Position numbers and translations under genes: made by a program
NCBI GenBank assembly: GCA_018780265.1
Contig: JADMJV010000012.1
Location: forward strand, 66,200 to 130,199
Direction: 5' to 3'
Source: a bacterium
GTDB lineage: Bacteria > Vulcanimicrobiota > Xenobia > Xenobiales > JADMJV01
DNA: 64,000 nucleotides
Notes under the pieces: generated by a model
Told to the model about the DNA's origin: nothing
What the model saw: only the letters and a program-made list of their open reading frames with translations
Databases searched by the model: none
Part shown: positions 8,765-17,270 of the stretch, one piece after another
How positions within the stretch are numbered: the first letter of the stretch is position 1
How the letters are laid out: every line of letters begins with the position of its first letter

Positions 8765-10001
8765 GGGCCTGGCGGCCGAACCGGCGGCCGAGGCCCGTAA
8801 GGCCATTGAGGCCCTTTACGCGCGCGCCGACCGGGCCTGTGAGAAGTGGGATGTGGATGGAGTCTACCGCGATTGCCGCGGAGACTATATTTTTACCAGC
8901 ACGAGCGGCGATCGACGCAACCTGGAGGCCTTGCGCAAGCGCCGCCGAGAAGCGGCTGGAAAACTCGACAAAGTTCGTGCCAGCTCGAGAATCGTCGGTT
9001 TTCAAATGTCCGGGTCCAGGGCTACTGTTCAAGTTCGGTCGCATTTCGAAGCGGAATACAAGGACTGGATGCCGGGGCGACCGTCCAAGTTTCGCTCGGA
9101 AGAGCTGGATCAGGATCTCTGGGTGCGCGGCCCGAAAGGCTGGCAATCCGTCACTTCCGACGGCCTCTGGGTAAGCCATCAGGCAGGCGCCAAAACCACC
9201 GAGAGAAGAGCTGGCTACGTTCGGTTGGTGCGCGAGGACGGGCATCCCACCGCCATGGAGGTGGCCATTGCCACTTTTGTGGCTCCAGGTGGGCTGACGG
9301 TCGACTTGGTGGGCGCCGTGCACATGGCCGAAAAAGACTACTACAAGCAGCTCAATCGGGAGTTTACCGGTTACCAGGCGGTGCTCTATGAATTGATCGC
9401 TCCCCACGAGGGTGAACGCCTGATTCCACAAGCCGGCGACGAAACCGATAACCCCCTTTCAGCCACTCAGGTGTATCTCACCAACCTGCTCGGCTTTACT
9501 TTCCAACTCAGCGAGGTGGACTATCGGCCTTCCAATTTTGTGCACGCCGATTTGAGTCCTGAGGAACTGTTGAACTCTATGACTAAGCGGGGGGAGTCGG
9601 CCAAGACGATGGTCGCCCAGTTGCTCCACGAAAGCCTGAAGAACTCGACAGACGTGGATCCAGCCGACGCCATGGCCCTGAATTACTCTATGGCCTCAAT
9701 TATGGTGCGCGGCGCCACTCCGCGGGACCGACTTATCTTGCGCCGGGTGCTGGCTTCCAGTTTCAAGCAGGTGGAGAAAATGACGGCTGCCCTCAGCGGG
9801 CCCCACGGTTCCACGCTAATCCAGGTGCGCAATCAGGCCGCCCTTGCGGTCATGAAGCGGGAGGTCAAGCGTGGTCGCAAACGCCTGGCCATCTTCTACG
9901 GAGCCGCACACCTTCCCGATTTAGAGACCCGACTGCTGAAACAGGGGTTTACCAAGCAGGGGATGCGCTACCTGAAAGCCTGGGATCTGCGCAAACCTTA
10001 G
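8727..10001 (+). CDS. Exported NTF2-like / TraB (GumN, Tiki-like) family protein
   Basis: 424 residues from the ATG at 8727. A signal peptide (MRYGLFCLLLLTTGLAAE) is followed by an NTF2/SnoaL-like domain (about 20-140) and a TraB/GumN-type domain (about 160-420). The TraB signature GxxH appears twice: GAVHMAEKDYY near the domain start and YGAAHLPDLE near the end. Family members are proposed metalloproteases, and the paired GxxH motifs are the proposed metal ligands. It is probably periplasmic. Joining the two domains in one polypeptide is unusual in my experience. Monocistronic, with a predicted leaderless promoter. Confidence 0.8.
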   Translation: MRYGLFCLLLLTTGLAAEPAAEARKAIEALYARADRACEKWDVDGVYRDCRGDYIFTSTSGDRRNLEALRKRRREAAGKLDKVRASSRIVGFQMSGSRATVQVRSHFEAEYKDWMPGRPSKFRSEELDQDLWVRGPKGWQSVTSDGLWVSHQAGAKTTERRAGYVRLVREDGHPTAMEVAIATFVAPGGLTVDLVGAVHMAEKDYYKQLNREFTGYQAVLYELIAPHEGERLIPQAGDETDNPLSATQVYLTNLLGFTFQLSEVDYRPSNFVHADLSPEELLNSMTKRGESAKTMVAQLLHESLKNSTDVDPADAMALNYSMASIMVRGATPRDRLILRRVLASSFKQVEKMTAALSGPHGSTLIQVRNQAALAVMKREVKRGRKRLAIFYGAAHLPDLETRLLKQGFTKQGMRYLKAWDLRKP

Positions 10002-10026
10002 TCCCCAAAAAGTGATGGGGCAGTCG

Positions 10027-11547
10027 CTACGAATTTGAGCCCGGGGTGAGCAAGTCGGTCAGGGCGGTATCCTCGACCAGGTTACCCAGCCACATTCCCT
10101 GGCCCCAATGGCAGCCAAGTTCGGTAAGTTTGCGCATGGAGCTTTCCGTTTCAATTCCTTCGGCAATCACGCGACAGCCCAGGCTTTCCGCGGCCAATAC
10201 GGCTCCCTTGGTGAGTCCCTGGTATAGCGGGTGGTCGATGTGGCGAGCCACTTCAGGGCCCAGCTTCAGAAAGCGGGCCTGAATTTTTTCCAGGCGCCCC
10301 AGTGAGAAACTGCCGAAGCTGAAGTCGTCGACCGCGATGTGCACGTTCCAGCGGCGAATTTCCTGGATGACCTTGATAAACCTTGGATTGTCGAGGGCCA
10401 GGTGGACCTCGGAGATCTCCAGCACAACTCGATCCGGTCGGGCTTTGTGGGTGGACAACGCCCGACTGAGGCGCCTGGCAAAATCTCCCTGGAGCAGTTC
10501 TTGGGCTGACAGGTTCCAGCACACGTAGTGTTCGGGAAAGCGTTGGCTGAGGGCACATACGCGGCCCATGACCCAGTCACCGATGGCCACGATCTGGCCC
10601 GATTGACAGGCCGCTTGCAGAAAGGCTTCGGGGCTCAGCAGCCCCCGGTCGGGGTGATCCCAGCGCAGGAAGCCTTCTACGCCCTGGATTTGCAGGGTGT
10701 GCAGCTTGAAGATAGCCTGGTAGCGAAGGGTAAACCTGTCTCCTTGTAAGGCCTGGCTCAGTTCTGGCGCCAGTTTGCGGCGCTGGTCTCGGGCTTTATC
10801 CAGTGGTGGGCTCCAGAAGGAGATGCGGTCCCCGCTTTTGCCTGCCTCCAGAGCGGTCTGAGCCCTTTCTAGAAGCAGTTCGGTGTCGGCCTCTCCGTCA
10901 CTACAAACCACTCCGCAGTTGAGCAGGGCCATCACGCACTGGGGGCCCAGGTCGATGGGCGTCTCCAGGGATTCGAGTAGGTGCACCAGGCGTTTGCGAA
11001 CCAGTGAGACCAACTTCTTCAGTCCCGCGGGGTCTTTGTGAAAAAGGATCAGCCAGAAGTCGTCTTCCAGGCCTCGTACCAGGGCGTCTTCAGGCAGCGC
11101 CAGAGCATTGAGCCGCTGGCCTAATTGGCGCAAGAATTTGTCGGTCAGTTCTCGCCCCAGGTGAAAATTGAGTTCTCGCAGTCCCAGCACATCGAGAATC
11201 GCCAGCGCAACGCAGCCTTCACCGGCACGGGCACGGGACAGTTGCTGGCTCAGGAAGCGCCGCCCCAGTGCCTGATTGGGCAGGCCAGTGACGCGATCCT
11301 GGTAGGCCAGTTGCTTGGTTTGCAGGCTCTCTATCTGGGTGGTTCGGGTCTTCTTTTTCTCGCGGACCGGGCTCTTGTCTTTGTGGTCACCCTGGCCCTG
11401 AACGGCTCGTTCCCAACTGGCTTGCTGCTGATGCTCGGTCAAATGGCGCAAAATCTCCTGGTGCAGGCGGCGTAGGAGCGGCTTCTGCTGGGGATCGTTG
11501 GCGTGAATTTGGCGCAGAATGGCCATGATGCTGGGGGGCAAGTCCAT
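10027..11547 (-). CDS. Degenerate GGDEF plus EAL domain c-di-GMP phosphodiesterase
   Basis: 506 residues, cytosolic. A charged N-terminal helix of about 75 residues is followed by a GGDEF fold (about 80-245) whose signature is RGLEDD (158-163), so cyclase activity is unlikely. The EAL domain (265-500) has VEGFLRW in place of the EAL signature, but Glu291, Asn345, Glu377, Asp407/Asp408, Lys428, Glu463 and Gln483 are all retained. It is therefore probably an active phosphodiesterase, or a sensor where the GGDEF part only binds GTP. Type IV pili and c-di-GMP are often linked, but that link is inference here. Confidence 0.88.
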   Translation of the reverse strand: MDLPPSIMAILRQIHANDPQQKPLLRRLHQEILRHLTEHQQQASWERAVQGQGDHKDKSPVREKKKTRTTQIESLQTKQLAYQDRVTGLPNQALGRRFLSQQLSRARAGEGCVALAILDVLGLRELNFHLGRELTDKFLRQLGQRLNALALPEDALVRGLEDDFWLILFHKDPAGLKKLVSLVRKRLVHLLESLETPIDLGPQCVMALLNCGVVCSDGEADTELLLERAQTALEAGKSGDRISFWSPPLDKARDQRRKLAPELSQALQGDRFTLRYQAIFKLHTLQIQGVEGFLRWDHPDRGLLSPEAFLQAACQSGQIVAIGDWVMGRVCALSQRFPEHYVCWNLSAQELLQGDFARRLSRALSTHKARPDRVVLEISEVHLALDNPRFIKVIQEIRRWNVHIAVDDFSFGSFSLGRLEKIQARFLKLGPEVARHIDHPLYQGLTKGAVLAAESLGCRVIAEGIETESSMRKLTELGCHWGQGMWLGNLVEDTALTDLLTPGSNS

Positions 11548-11667
11548 GCACCAGGCTTTGGCTAAGCGCGGGAAATACTCCTCGCTTGGATAGTCAGACT
11601 TGGGTGCTACTCCGAAGAGGTGTTACAAATTTGTTATAGAAACATATTCAATATCAGAGGTGATTTA

Positions 11668-11943
11668 ATGAAAAAACTTCTACTAGTAGCCAATCTGGTC
11701 AGTCTTTTTGCCTTGCTTGTCGCGGGCGCACTCTATACTCTTTGGCCGGAACATCTATATTCCATGGGATTGCGCGGTGAGGCGGGCAAAGTGGTGATGC
11801 TGCAGATCATCTCCTTTATGTTTTTGCTGGGCGCCATGCAGTCGTCCCTGGAGTTGGGTTGGCGGCGCTTCTCTCTGATAGCCTGTTTTGTAGTATTGGG
11901 GCAATCGGTGCTGCTCTCCATCCTGCTGCCGGGATTGGCGTAG
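11668..11943 (+). CDS. Small three-helix membrane protein
   Basis: 91 residues from the ATG at 11668, chosen because AGAGG precedes it and a signal-like MKKLLLVANLVSLFALLVAG begins there. Three hydrophobic segments (about 3-22, 43-60, 70-88) cover almost the whole chain. No catalytic motif is seen. It lies 38 bases before hpt and may share a transcript. Function unknown. Confidence 0.65.
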   Translation: MKKLLLVANLVSLFALLVAGALYTLWPEHLYSMGLRGEAGKVVMLQIISFMFLLGAMQSSLELGWRRFSLIACFVVLGQSVLLSILLPGLA

Positions 11944-11981
11944 CAGGAATCCCAGCGGCGCTTCGTTAACGGGGCGCTGGC

Positions 11982-12515
11982 ATGCGAGAAACGATCGAAC
12001 AGCAACTCTTTAGCGTTGACGAAATTGCCCAACGCGTTCAGGAATTGGGCCAGCAGCTCAGTCTCGACTATGCCCAGTTGGATCCACTGGTGGTGGTGGT
12101 TTTAAAGGGGTCGGCCGTCTTTGCCTCGGACTTGATTCGCCATATGCCCATTTCATTGCAGGTGGACTACATCGGCACCAGTTCCTACGGCGACGACACC
12201 CAGTCTTCCGGTCAGGTGCGTATCGTCAAGGACATTGAAGTCAATCTGTTGGGTCGCCACGTTTTGATTGTCGAAGACATCGTAGATACGGGCCTGACTT
12301 TGCAGTATTTGCTGGCGACTCTGGGTTTGCGCGAGCCGGCCAGTCTCAAAATTTGCGCTTTGCTCGACAAGCCGTCTCGGCGTCGGGCCGAGGTTCCGGT
12401 AGACTATGTGGGCTTTTCTATCGATGACCATTTCGTGATAGGCTATGGCCTCGACTACGCCAGCCGCTACCGTCAGTTGCCCTTTATCGGTGTGCTTAAA
12501 CTCGAAGAAGAATGA
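11982..12515 (+). CDS. hpt: Hypoxanthine phosphoribosyltransferase
   Basis: 177 residues, the usual size for bacterial Hpt. It joins hypoxanthine or guanine to PRPP to make IMP or GMP (purine salvage, cytosol). Visible features are the PPi-binding LKGS, the flexible-loop SSYG segment, and the PRPP-binding motif VLIVEDIVDTGLT with its acidic pair. The C-terminal part has VDYVGFSIDDHFVIGYGLDY, which binds the purine and closes the fold. Its stop overlaps the next start by 4 bases. Confidence 0.93.
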   Translation: MRETIEQQLFSVDEIAQRVQELGQQLSLDYAQLDPLVVVVLKGSAVFASDLIRHMPISLQVDYIGTSSYGDDTQSSGQVRIVKDIEVNLLGRHVLIVEDIVDTGLTLQYLLATLGLREPASLKICALLDKPSRRRAEVPVDYVGFSIDDHFVIGYGLDYASRYRQLPFIGVLKLEEE

Positions 12516-13234
12516 CCGTTCAGCAGATTCTCTGGCAACTGCACGATTTGGACCAGCAGGGGACGCGCTGGAATGAGCAGCTAGAACGCGACGGGCTGAG
12601 TGTCTATCGCCAGCGTAGCGAGCGGGCCCGGCAGGCTCTGGCCGCCTGTATGCAGCGAATGAGTGAGGTGGAGTCCGATCTGGAGCGGCGCCAACAAAGT
12701 CTGGTCAGGCTGGAGAGTGAGATCGGCCAGTTGCAGTCCGAGTTGAAGTCGGTTCACGGCTATGAGGCCTCGGTCCTCAACCATCGCCTGCAGCCACTGC
12801 TGCTCCACAAGGGTCAGCAAGAAGAGATTTTGCTTCAGCTCATGCTTGAGCAGGAGGAAACAGGGCCCCAGCTCTCCCCTTTGCGCAGCGAAGCGGAGGA
12901 GGCTGCGCAAGAGTTGGAGGAGGCCCGGTCGGAGGAACAGGAACGGGTTGCGATTCTCCGCCAGCGCCTGGCACAGGCCAACGAGCAACGTTTGCTGGTG
13001 GCGAAATCTCTGGAGGTAGAGTTGTTGGCCGCCTACGAACGTGGCCGGAAATGCTACGGGCTGGGTCTGCAGGAAGTCAAGACAGGCCGCTGTGGCCGGT
13101 GTCGAGTAGAGTTTCCCGACCATTTTCAGCGCCTTCTGAAGCAGGGCGAGGGGATGGCCTGCCCCACCTGCCAGGTCGTGTTGGTGCAACCCAGGACTGG
13201 CCAGGGGCCCGTAAATGAGTCGCGACAAGTGTAA
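12512..13234 (+). CDS. Coiled-coil protein with C4 zinc ribbon (CT398/DUF164-like)
   Basis: 240 residues. Residues 1-185 are an antiparallel-type coiled coil rich in Glu, Gln, Leu and Arg. The C-terminal 50 residues hold a zinc ribbon with CGRC and, 23 residues on, CPTC. This architecture matches the CT398-like family, thought to be a nucleic-acid or export-related adaptor, but its role is not settled. It is translationally coupled to hpt (ATGA overlap). Its 3' end forms part of a long inverted repeat shared with the convergent phosphatase gene. Confidence 0.8.
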   Translation: MTVQQILWQLHDLDQQGTRWNEQLERDGLSVYRQRSERARQALAACMQRMSEVESDLERRQQSLVRLESEIGQLQSELKSVHGYEASVLNHRLQPLLLHKGQQEEILLQLMLEQEETGPQLSPLRSEAEEAAQELEEARSEEQERVAILRQRLAQANEQRLLVAKSLEVELLAAYERGRKCYGLGLQEVKTGRCGRCRVEFPDHFQRLLKQGEGMACPTCQVVLVQPRTGQGPVNESRQV

Positions 13235-13258
13235 CGGGTTTTTGTTTACGGGCCCTGG
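13201..13258. repeat. Long inverted repeat spanning two convergent stop codons
   Basis: CCAGGGGCCCGTAAA (13201-13215) and TTTACGGGCCCTGG (13245-13258) are reverse complements except for one extra G, with a 29-base loop. The arms lie inside the ends of the zinc-ribbon gene and the convergent PP2C gene. No U-tract follows either arm, so it is not a classic terminator. It could stabilise both 3' ends or halt transcription from both sides. Confidence 0.6.
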
Positions 13259-14103
13259 TAGCGCGACACCAGCACAATGACGGTGATATTGTCGCGGCCA
13301 CCGGCTTCAAGCGCGCCCTGAACGCAGGCTTCGGTGAGTTTTTCCGGGTCGTTGAAGTAGAGTTTTACCCACTCCACCAACTGCTCGCTGCTGACTTCGC
13401 CGCACAGGCCGTCGCTGCAAAGCAAGACAATGTCGCCATAGGCCATGGTCAGGATGGACGGTTGGTGATGGGTATCCTTCTCATCGCTCCAACGCGGTTC
13501 AAGCACCAGGCGCTTTTCTTGGACGCCGCCCCCCAGACTGGAGGTCAGGCGCGAGCGCATGGGGTGCACCCGGGCTTCCTCGGCGGTAAGCAGGCCCTCT
13601 TCTTGCAAATAGCGCACCACGGAATGGTCCCGCGTTTGGTAGAGCATTTCGCCATCGCGAAAGTGATAGAGCCGACTGTCTCCAGTGTAGAGGTGGACGC
13701 ATTCGCCCGGAAAGCAGACGGAGGCCACCCCGGTGGTGCCCATCGTGGTTAGACTGGTATCTTGCAAGGCTCGTTTGCGGATTGCGTCGTCGGCATCCAC
13801 AAAGCTGGCCTCTAGTTGCTCATAGAGGCGCACCTCGGGGGGGCGCTGGGTGAGGGACTGGTGAACCGTATTGACGGCGATCTGGGCTGCTTGAGAGCCC
13901 CCCTGGTGGCCCCCCATTCCGTCCGCCACCATGGCCAACAGAGCCCCCGTTTCGCCCCACTCCGGTACCACTTCTAGCAGGAAGCGGTCCTGGTTTTCCT
14001 CGCGCACTTTGCCGCGATGACTGCGCGCAAACGCTTCAATCCAACAGTTTGGTTCCCCAACCTGTATCCTTTTGGTTGTCTCGATGTTTTCGAAGCCAGA
14101 CAT
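13246..14103 (-). CDS. PP2C-type serine/threonine protein phosphatase
   Basis: 285 residues, a complete PPM/PP2C domain of the PrpC/Stp1 type. The metal-binding acidic residues are visible in ENQDR, VADGMGGHQGG, CSDGL and GGRDNITVIV. It dephosphorylates Ser/Thr on proteins using Mn2+ or Mg2+. Residues 1-20 before the domain lack a signal peptide, so it is cytosolic. No Ser/Thr kinase is adjacent, although such pairs are common. A start other than the ATG at 14103 is possible because GGGAGG lies about 25 bases upstream of it. Confidence 0.9.
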   Translation of the reverse strand: MSGFENIETTKRIQVGEPNCWIEAFARSHRGKVREENQDRFLLEVVPEWGETGALLAMVADGMGGHQGGSQAAQIAVNTVHQSLTQRPPEVRLYEQLEASFVDADDAIRKRALQDTSLTTMGTTGVASVCFPGECVHLYTGDSRLYHFRDGEMLYQTRDHSVVRYLQEEGLLTAEEARVHPMRSRLTSSLGGGVQEKRLVLEPRWSDEKDTHHQPSILTMAYGDIVLLCSDGLCGEVSSEQLVEWVKLYFNDPEKLTEACVQGALEAGGRDNITVIVLVSRYQGP

Positions 14104-14227
14104 GGCAGCCCCTGTTCTACGCTCACCTCCCGTACGCCTACCTCGAAATCCTGTAACACGATGGCAAAGATTTTCCGCCTCCCAGCGGGTATACCGTAAA
14201 GTATCAAGCTAAGGCGGTAAAGACGTT

Positions 14228-14431
14228 GTGAGCGTGCCTACCCGATTATTTGCAGATTGGACCGACGAGCCGTCGCGTCCCGTCACCGCTCAGGCCAATT
14301 CCAGCGGCGGCGCTTGCCACTGGTCTAGCCTGCGACAGTCCAACGACACTCAGCAACTAGCCGATCGAGCCCGCAGCTATATCCTTTCCATGCTGCACCA
14401 AGAAGCCGGCCCCCGCTTTCCCGGCAAATAA
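14228..14431 (+). CDS. Small uncharacterised protein ahead of adenylate cyclase
   Basis: 67 residues from GTG at 14228, ending one base before the ATG of the cyclase gene (TAAATG), so the two are probably translated together. Composition is polar (Ser, Gln, Asp, Arg) with a short helix (about 41-58) near the end. AAGGCGG upstream may serve as a ribosome site. No motif is recognised. It could be a true small protein or only a leader peptide for the cyclase. Confidence 0.45.
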   Translation: MSVPTRLFADWTDEPSRPVTAQANSSGGACHWSSLRQSNDTQQLADRARSYILSMLHQEAGPRFPGK

Positions 14432-16258
14432 ATGAAAGCTCCCCCTGGAGCTTTGGTGGCAGTATTGCCACTGTTGGTCGCGATTCTATTGGGATGGTGG
14501 CTCTCTCCTCCGCAGGCGGTTCCGGGGCGGGCGCCTGCCTTTGCCGTCTGGGAGACAGGCTGGCTAGACCACTTACAACGGGCTCGGCTGCGCTTGCGGG
14601 GCGCCTCTCCTCCCGACGACCAGGTCTTATTGATCGGCGTAGACGAGGCCACCATTGCTTACCTCGACAAGCCAGCCCTTTTCTGGCTGACGGACTTCAC
14701 GCAATTGACGGCGGCTTTGCTCGACGCCGAGGCCGCCTGTGTGGCCTTTGATTTTATCTTTCAAAGCCCCAGCCAGGGTGTATCCTCCGCACTCGAAAAT
14801 GAACTGCGTACTCAGCGTGAGGATTTCTTGGTTCAGGTGGCACGGGGCTCGGTAGCCCTCAGCTATCTTCCCGATTCGGCCAGCCTGGGGGTTCATAACC
14901 ACAAGGATCTGGAGGCGGTGGCCGAAACCTTTGGCAACCTCTGCTCAATCGGTGTCGTGGTAGACCCGGATGGCATTCATCGGCGTCTGTCTCTCTGGTT
15001 GGCCGCTAAAATGGGTTCCAAGGTCAGCTTTGAGACGGGCCGGTTGCATGTGGATGGGCGCCCTGTTCCTCTAGAGGGCGGGGCAGAGCCTTCGCTGCGA
15101 AGCCTGTATCGCACCCCGCAGCGAAAATTTGTGTCGGCGGCACTACTTTTGCGCAAGTGTCGCGAAGGTAAGCCGCTTGACGAGGCCCGTGGCAAGATTT
15201 GTCTCATCGCTCCCACGGCTACCTCGTTGGGCGATTTCCGGCCTTCCATCTACGACGCGCTGGCCAGCAAGCGTGACGAAGGGGGTACATTGGGGGTGGA
15301 GCATCACCTGGCCGCCGCCGAGACTATGCACCGGGGACTGTCGGTCAGCCCCTATCCGGGTTGGTTGGGCGGCTTGATGAGCGGTCTCTTGTGTGGGCTG
15401 ATGGTGGCTCTGGGCTACTCGGCAGGTGGATGGTGGTTGTTGGGTCTCACCTTGCTGCTTCACGGTTTGGTGAATCTGGCCGGATTTGTGTGGGCCGATC
15501 TCTGGCTGCCTTTCTGGGGCCCCGTAGGGGGAGGCCTGCTGGGCTACGTTTCGGGATATCAATGGCGCTATCTGACCGTGGAGAGACAGAGGCGTCTGAC
15601 GGTTGAACTGTTTTCTCGCATGGTTTCGCCTCAGGTAGTGGACAAGGTGCTCTCCGATCCCACGCAGCGAGAGTTGGGGGGGGTGCAGCGGCGGGTTACG
15701 GTGCTCTACACGGACATCAATGATTTTACCCCCATGTGCGAGCGGCATACCCCGGCTGAGGTGATTGTGCTGCTCAATCAGTATTTTGAAGAAATGGTTC
15801 ATTTGATTTTTCGCAGCGAAGGCATGTTGAAGCAATTTGTAGGCGACGAGATTATGGTCATCTACGGCGCTCCCATGGAGCAGCCCGACCACGCCGCCCG
15901 AGCCGTATCGACCGCACTCGATATGCTGGAAAGATTGCACCAGATGGAAATAGAAGCACACGGTGAGGACGGATTCTTTGATATCAAGGTGGGCATCAAC
16001 ACGGGCGATGTGGTGGTGGGCCACGTGGGCTCGGATAAGCATATGGAATATGCGGCCGTGGGCGACGATGTCAATCTGGGTGCGCGCATCATGGGGACTA
16101 CCAAGAAGCTAGGAGTCAAGATTTTGGTGAGCGAAGTGACCAAGCTGGAGGCCGAGGCGCTGTTGCCTGACGCGGAATGGATTTCCCATGGGATTCAGAG
16201 CTTCAAGGGGAAAACGGCCCAAATGGAAGTCTTCGAAGTTCGACGCAGGAGTAAGTAA
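14432..16258 (+). CDS. CHASE2-domain class III adenylate cyclase
   Basis: 608 residues. One N-terminal membrane segment precedes an extracytoplasmic CHASE2 sensor (about 60-290; LLIGVDEATIAYLDK and CVAFDFIFQ are typical). Three membrane helices (about 305-375) connect to a cytosolic class III cyclase domain (about 415-600). The catalytic metal ligands Asp428 (YTDINDF) and Asp472 (VGDE) are present, as are the base-selecting Lys before VGDE and the Asp of AVGDDVN. It probably makes cAMP in response to an outside signal. It begins directly after the small gene at 14228, and the next gene follows one base after its stop. Confidence 0.9.
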   Translation: MKAPPGALVAVLPLLVAILLGWWLSPPQAVPGRAPAFAVWETGWLDHLQRARLRLRGASPPDDQVLLIGVDEATIAYLDKPALFWLTDFTQLTAALLDAEAACVAFDFIFQSPSQGVSSALENELRTQREDFLVQVARGSVALSYLPDSASLGVHNHKDLEAVAETFGNLCSIGVVVDPDGIHRRLSLWLAAKMGSKVSFETGRLHVDGRPVPLEGGAEPSLRSLYRTPQRKFVSAALLLRKCREGKPLDEARGKICLIAPTATSLGDFRPSIYDALASKRDEGGTLGVEHHLAAAETMHRGLSVSPYPGWLGGLMSGLLCGLMVALGYSAGGWWLLGLTLLLHGLVNLAGFVWADLWLPFWGPVGGGLLGYVSGYQWRYLTVERQRRLTVELFSRMVSPQVVDKVLSDPTQRELGGVQRRVTVLYTDINDFTPMCERHTPAEVIVLLNQYFEEMVHLIFRSEGMLKQFVGDEIMVIYGAPMEQPDHAARAVSTALDMLERLHQMEIEAHGEDGFFDIKVGINTGDVVVGHVGSDKHMEYAAVGDDVNLGARIMGTTKKLGVKILVSEVTKLEAEALLPDAEWISHGIQSFKGKTAQMEVFEVRRRSK

Positions 16259-16259
16259 T

Positions 16260-17270
16260 ATGCGAAAATGGCTGGCCGTTGCGGCCCTGGGCCTGAGTTG
16301 GGCCGGCTTTGCACAGTCCCCCTATAAGGCCATGGTATTGAAAGTTAGCGGGGCCCCCGTAGGGCACCCCTCGGAGAAGCAGAACGAGCCCGTGGTCTCC
16401 GGTCAGAAATGGGCCGAACCCCTGGCTGTTGATGTGCCGGCCGGTTCGGTTATTACGGTGCTGGTACTGTCCAAAGGGGAACGACTGGAGATTACGGGGC
16501 CGGGTAGGGTAAAGGTCGATCACAGTGGACTTCGCCTGGAAGGCTGTAAAGCGCGCTCCTTGACGTCGACTCAGCACAAATTTGCGATTACGGGAGAAAA
16601 TCATCGCCAGATAGGTGGCTTCACGGTGCGCGGAGGCTCTCCGGCCTCGACCTCGGCTCAACTCGATAGGGTAGAAGTGGTAGGCGGCGGCGCTCCCGCT
16701 CTGGTGGTGTCAAAGCCGGCCGGTGAGGGCGAACCTCCCGGTTTGTCCTTTCAATTTCTGGACACTTATTCGGGGCCCGACTTGAACCGCGAGTTTACCC
16801 TGGTGCAAACCCAGGGAGACCGATACGCCATCAAATCCGAGGTGGTCAAGGGCCAGAAAGTGGGCTCTCGTTGGGAGTGGAAGGTCCGCCTTCCCGAGAA
16901 TCAGGATTCGCCTCTATTGGGCCTCAGCATCACGCCCCTGCAGGGCGAGGGTGAATGGCTTTATACGAAAGTGTATCTGGCTACGCCCAAGGATGAACTG
17001 GAGTTGGAAACAGCCGGCCAGGACTGTCTTCAATGGGCCGACGGCGAGCCTCAAAGTTACGAACCATGGCTGATATACGCGACCCTGTTGGAGGAGAAGG
17101 GTCGCCTCGAGGAGGCCAGTCGAATTTTGGACAAGGCCCTTCGGTTAGAGCCGAGCGAGCCGGGCTTGATCCAGATGAAGGCGCGCCTTCTGATGGACCT
17201 GGGGCGTTACGGTCAGGCGGCCGATCTACTTAAGGCGCATCCGTTAAAAAAGCTTCCACCGGTTCACTGA
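16260..17270 (+). CDS. Exported TPR protein co-transcribed with adenylate cyclase
   Basis: 336 residues from the ATG at 16260, one base after the cyclase stop. A signal peptide (MRKWLAVAALGLSWAGFAQ) is followed by a beta-rich region with a FecR-like run (VLVLSKGERLEITGPGRVKVD) and C-terminal TPR units (about 280-325; LIYATLLEEKGRLEEASRIL). The TPR part suggests a periplasmic protein-binding role, possibly signal input to the CHASE2 sensor; that is inference. Its end overlaps the convergent gene at 17230 by 41 bases. Confidence 0.75.
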   Translation: MRKWLAVAALGLSWAGFAQSPYKAMVLKVSGAPVGHPSEKQNEPVVSGQKWAEPLAVDVPAGSVITVLVLSKGERLEITGPGRVKVDHSGLRLEGCKARSLTSTQHKFAITGENHRQIGGFTVRGGSPASTSAQLDRVEVVGGGAPALVVSKPAGEGEPPGLSFQFLDTYSGPDLNREFTLVQTQGDRYAIKSEVVKGQKVGSRWEWKVRLPENQDSPLLGLSITPLQGEGEWLYTKVYLATPKDELELETAGQDCLQWADGEPQSYEPWLIYATLLEEKGRLEEASRILDKALRLEPSEPGLIQMKARLLMDLGRYGQAADLLKAHPLKKLPPVH

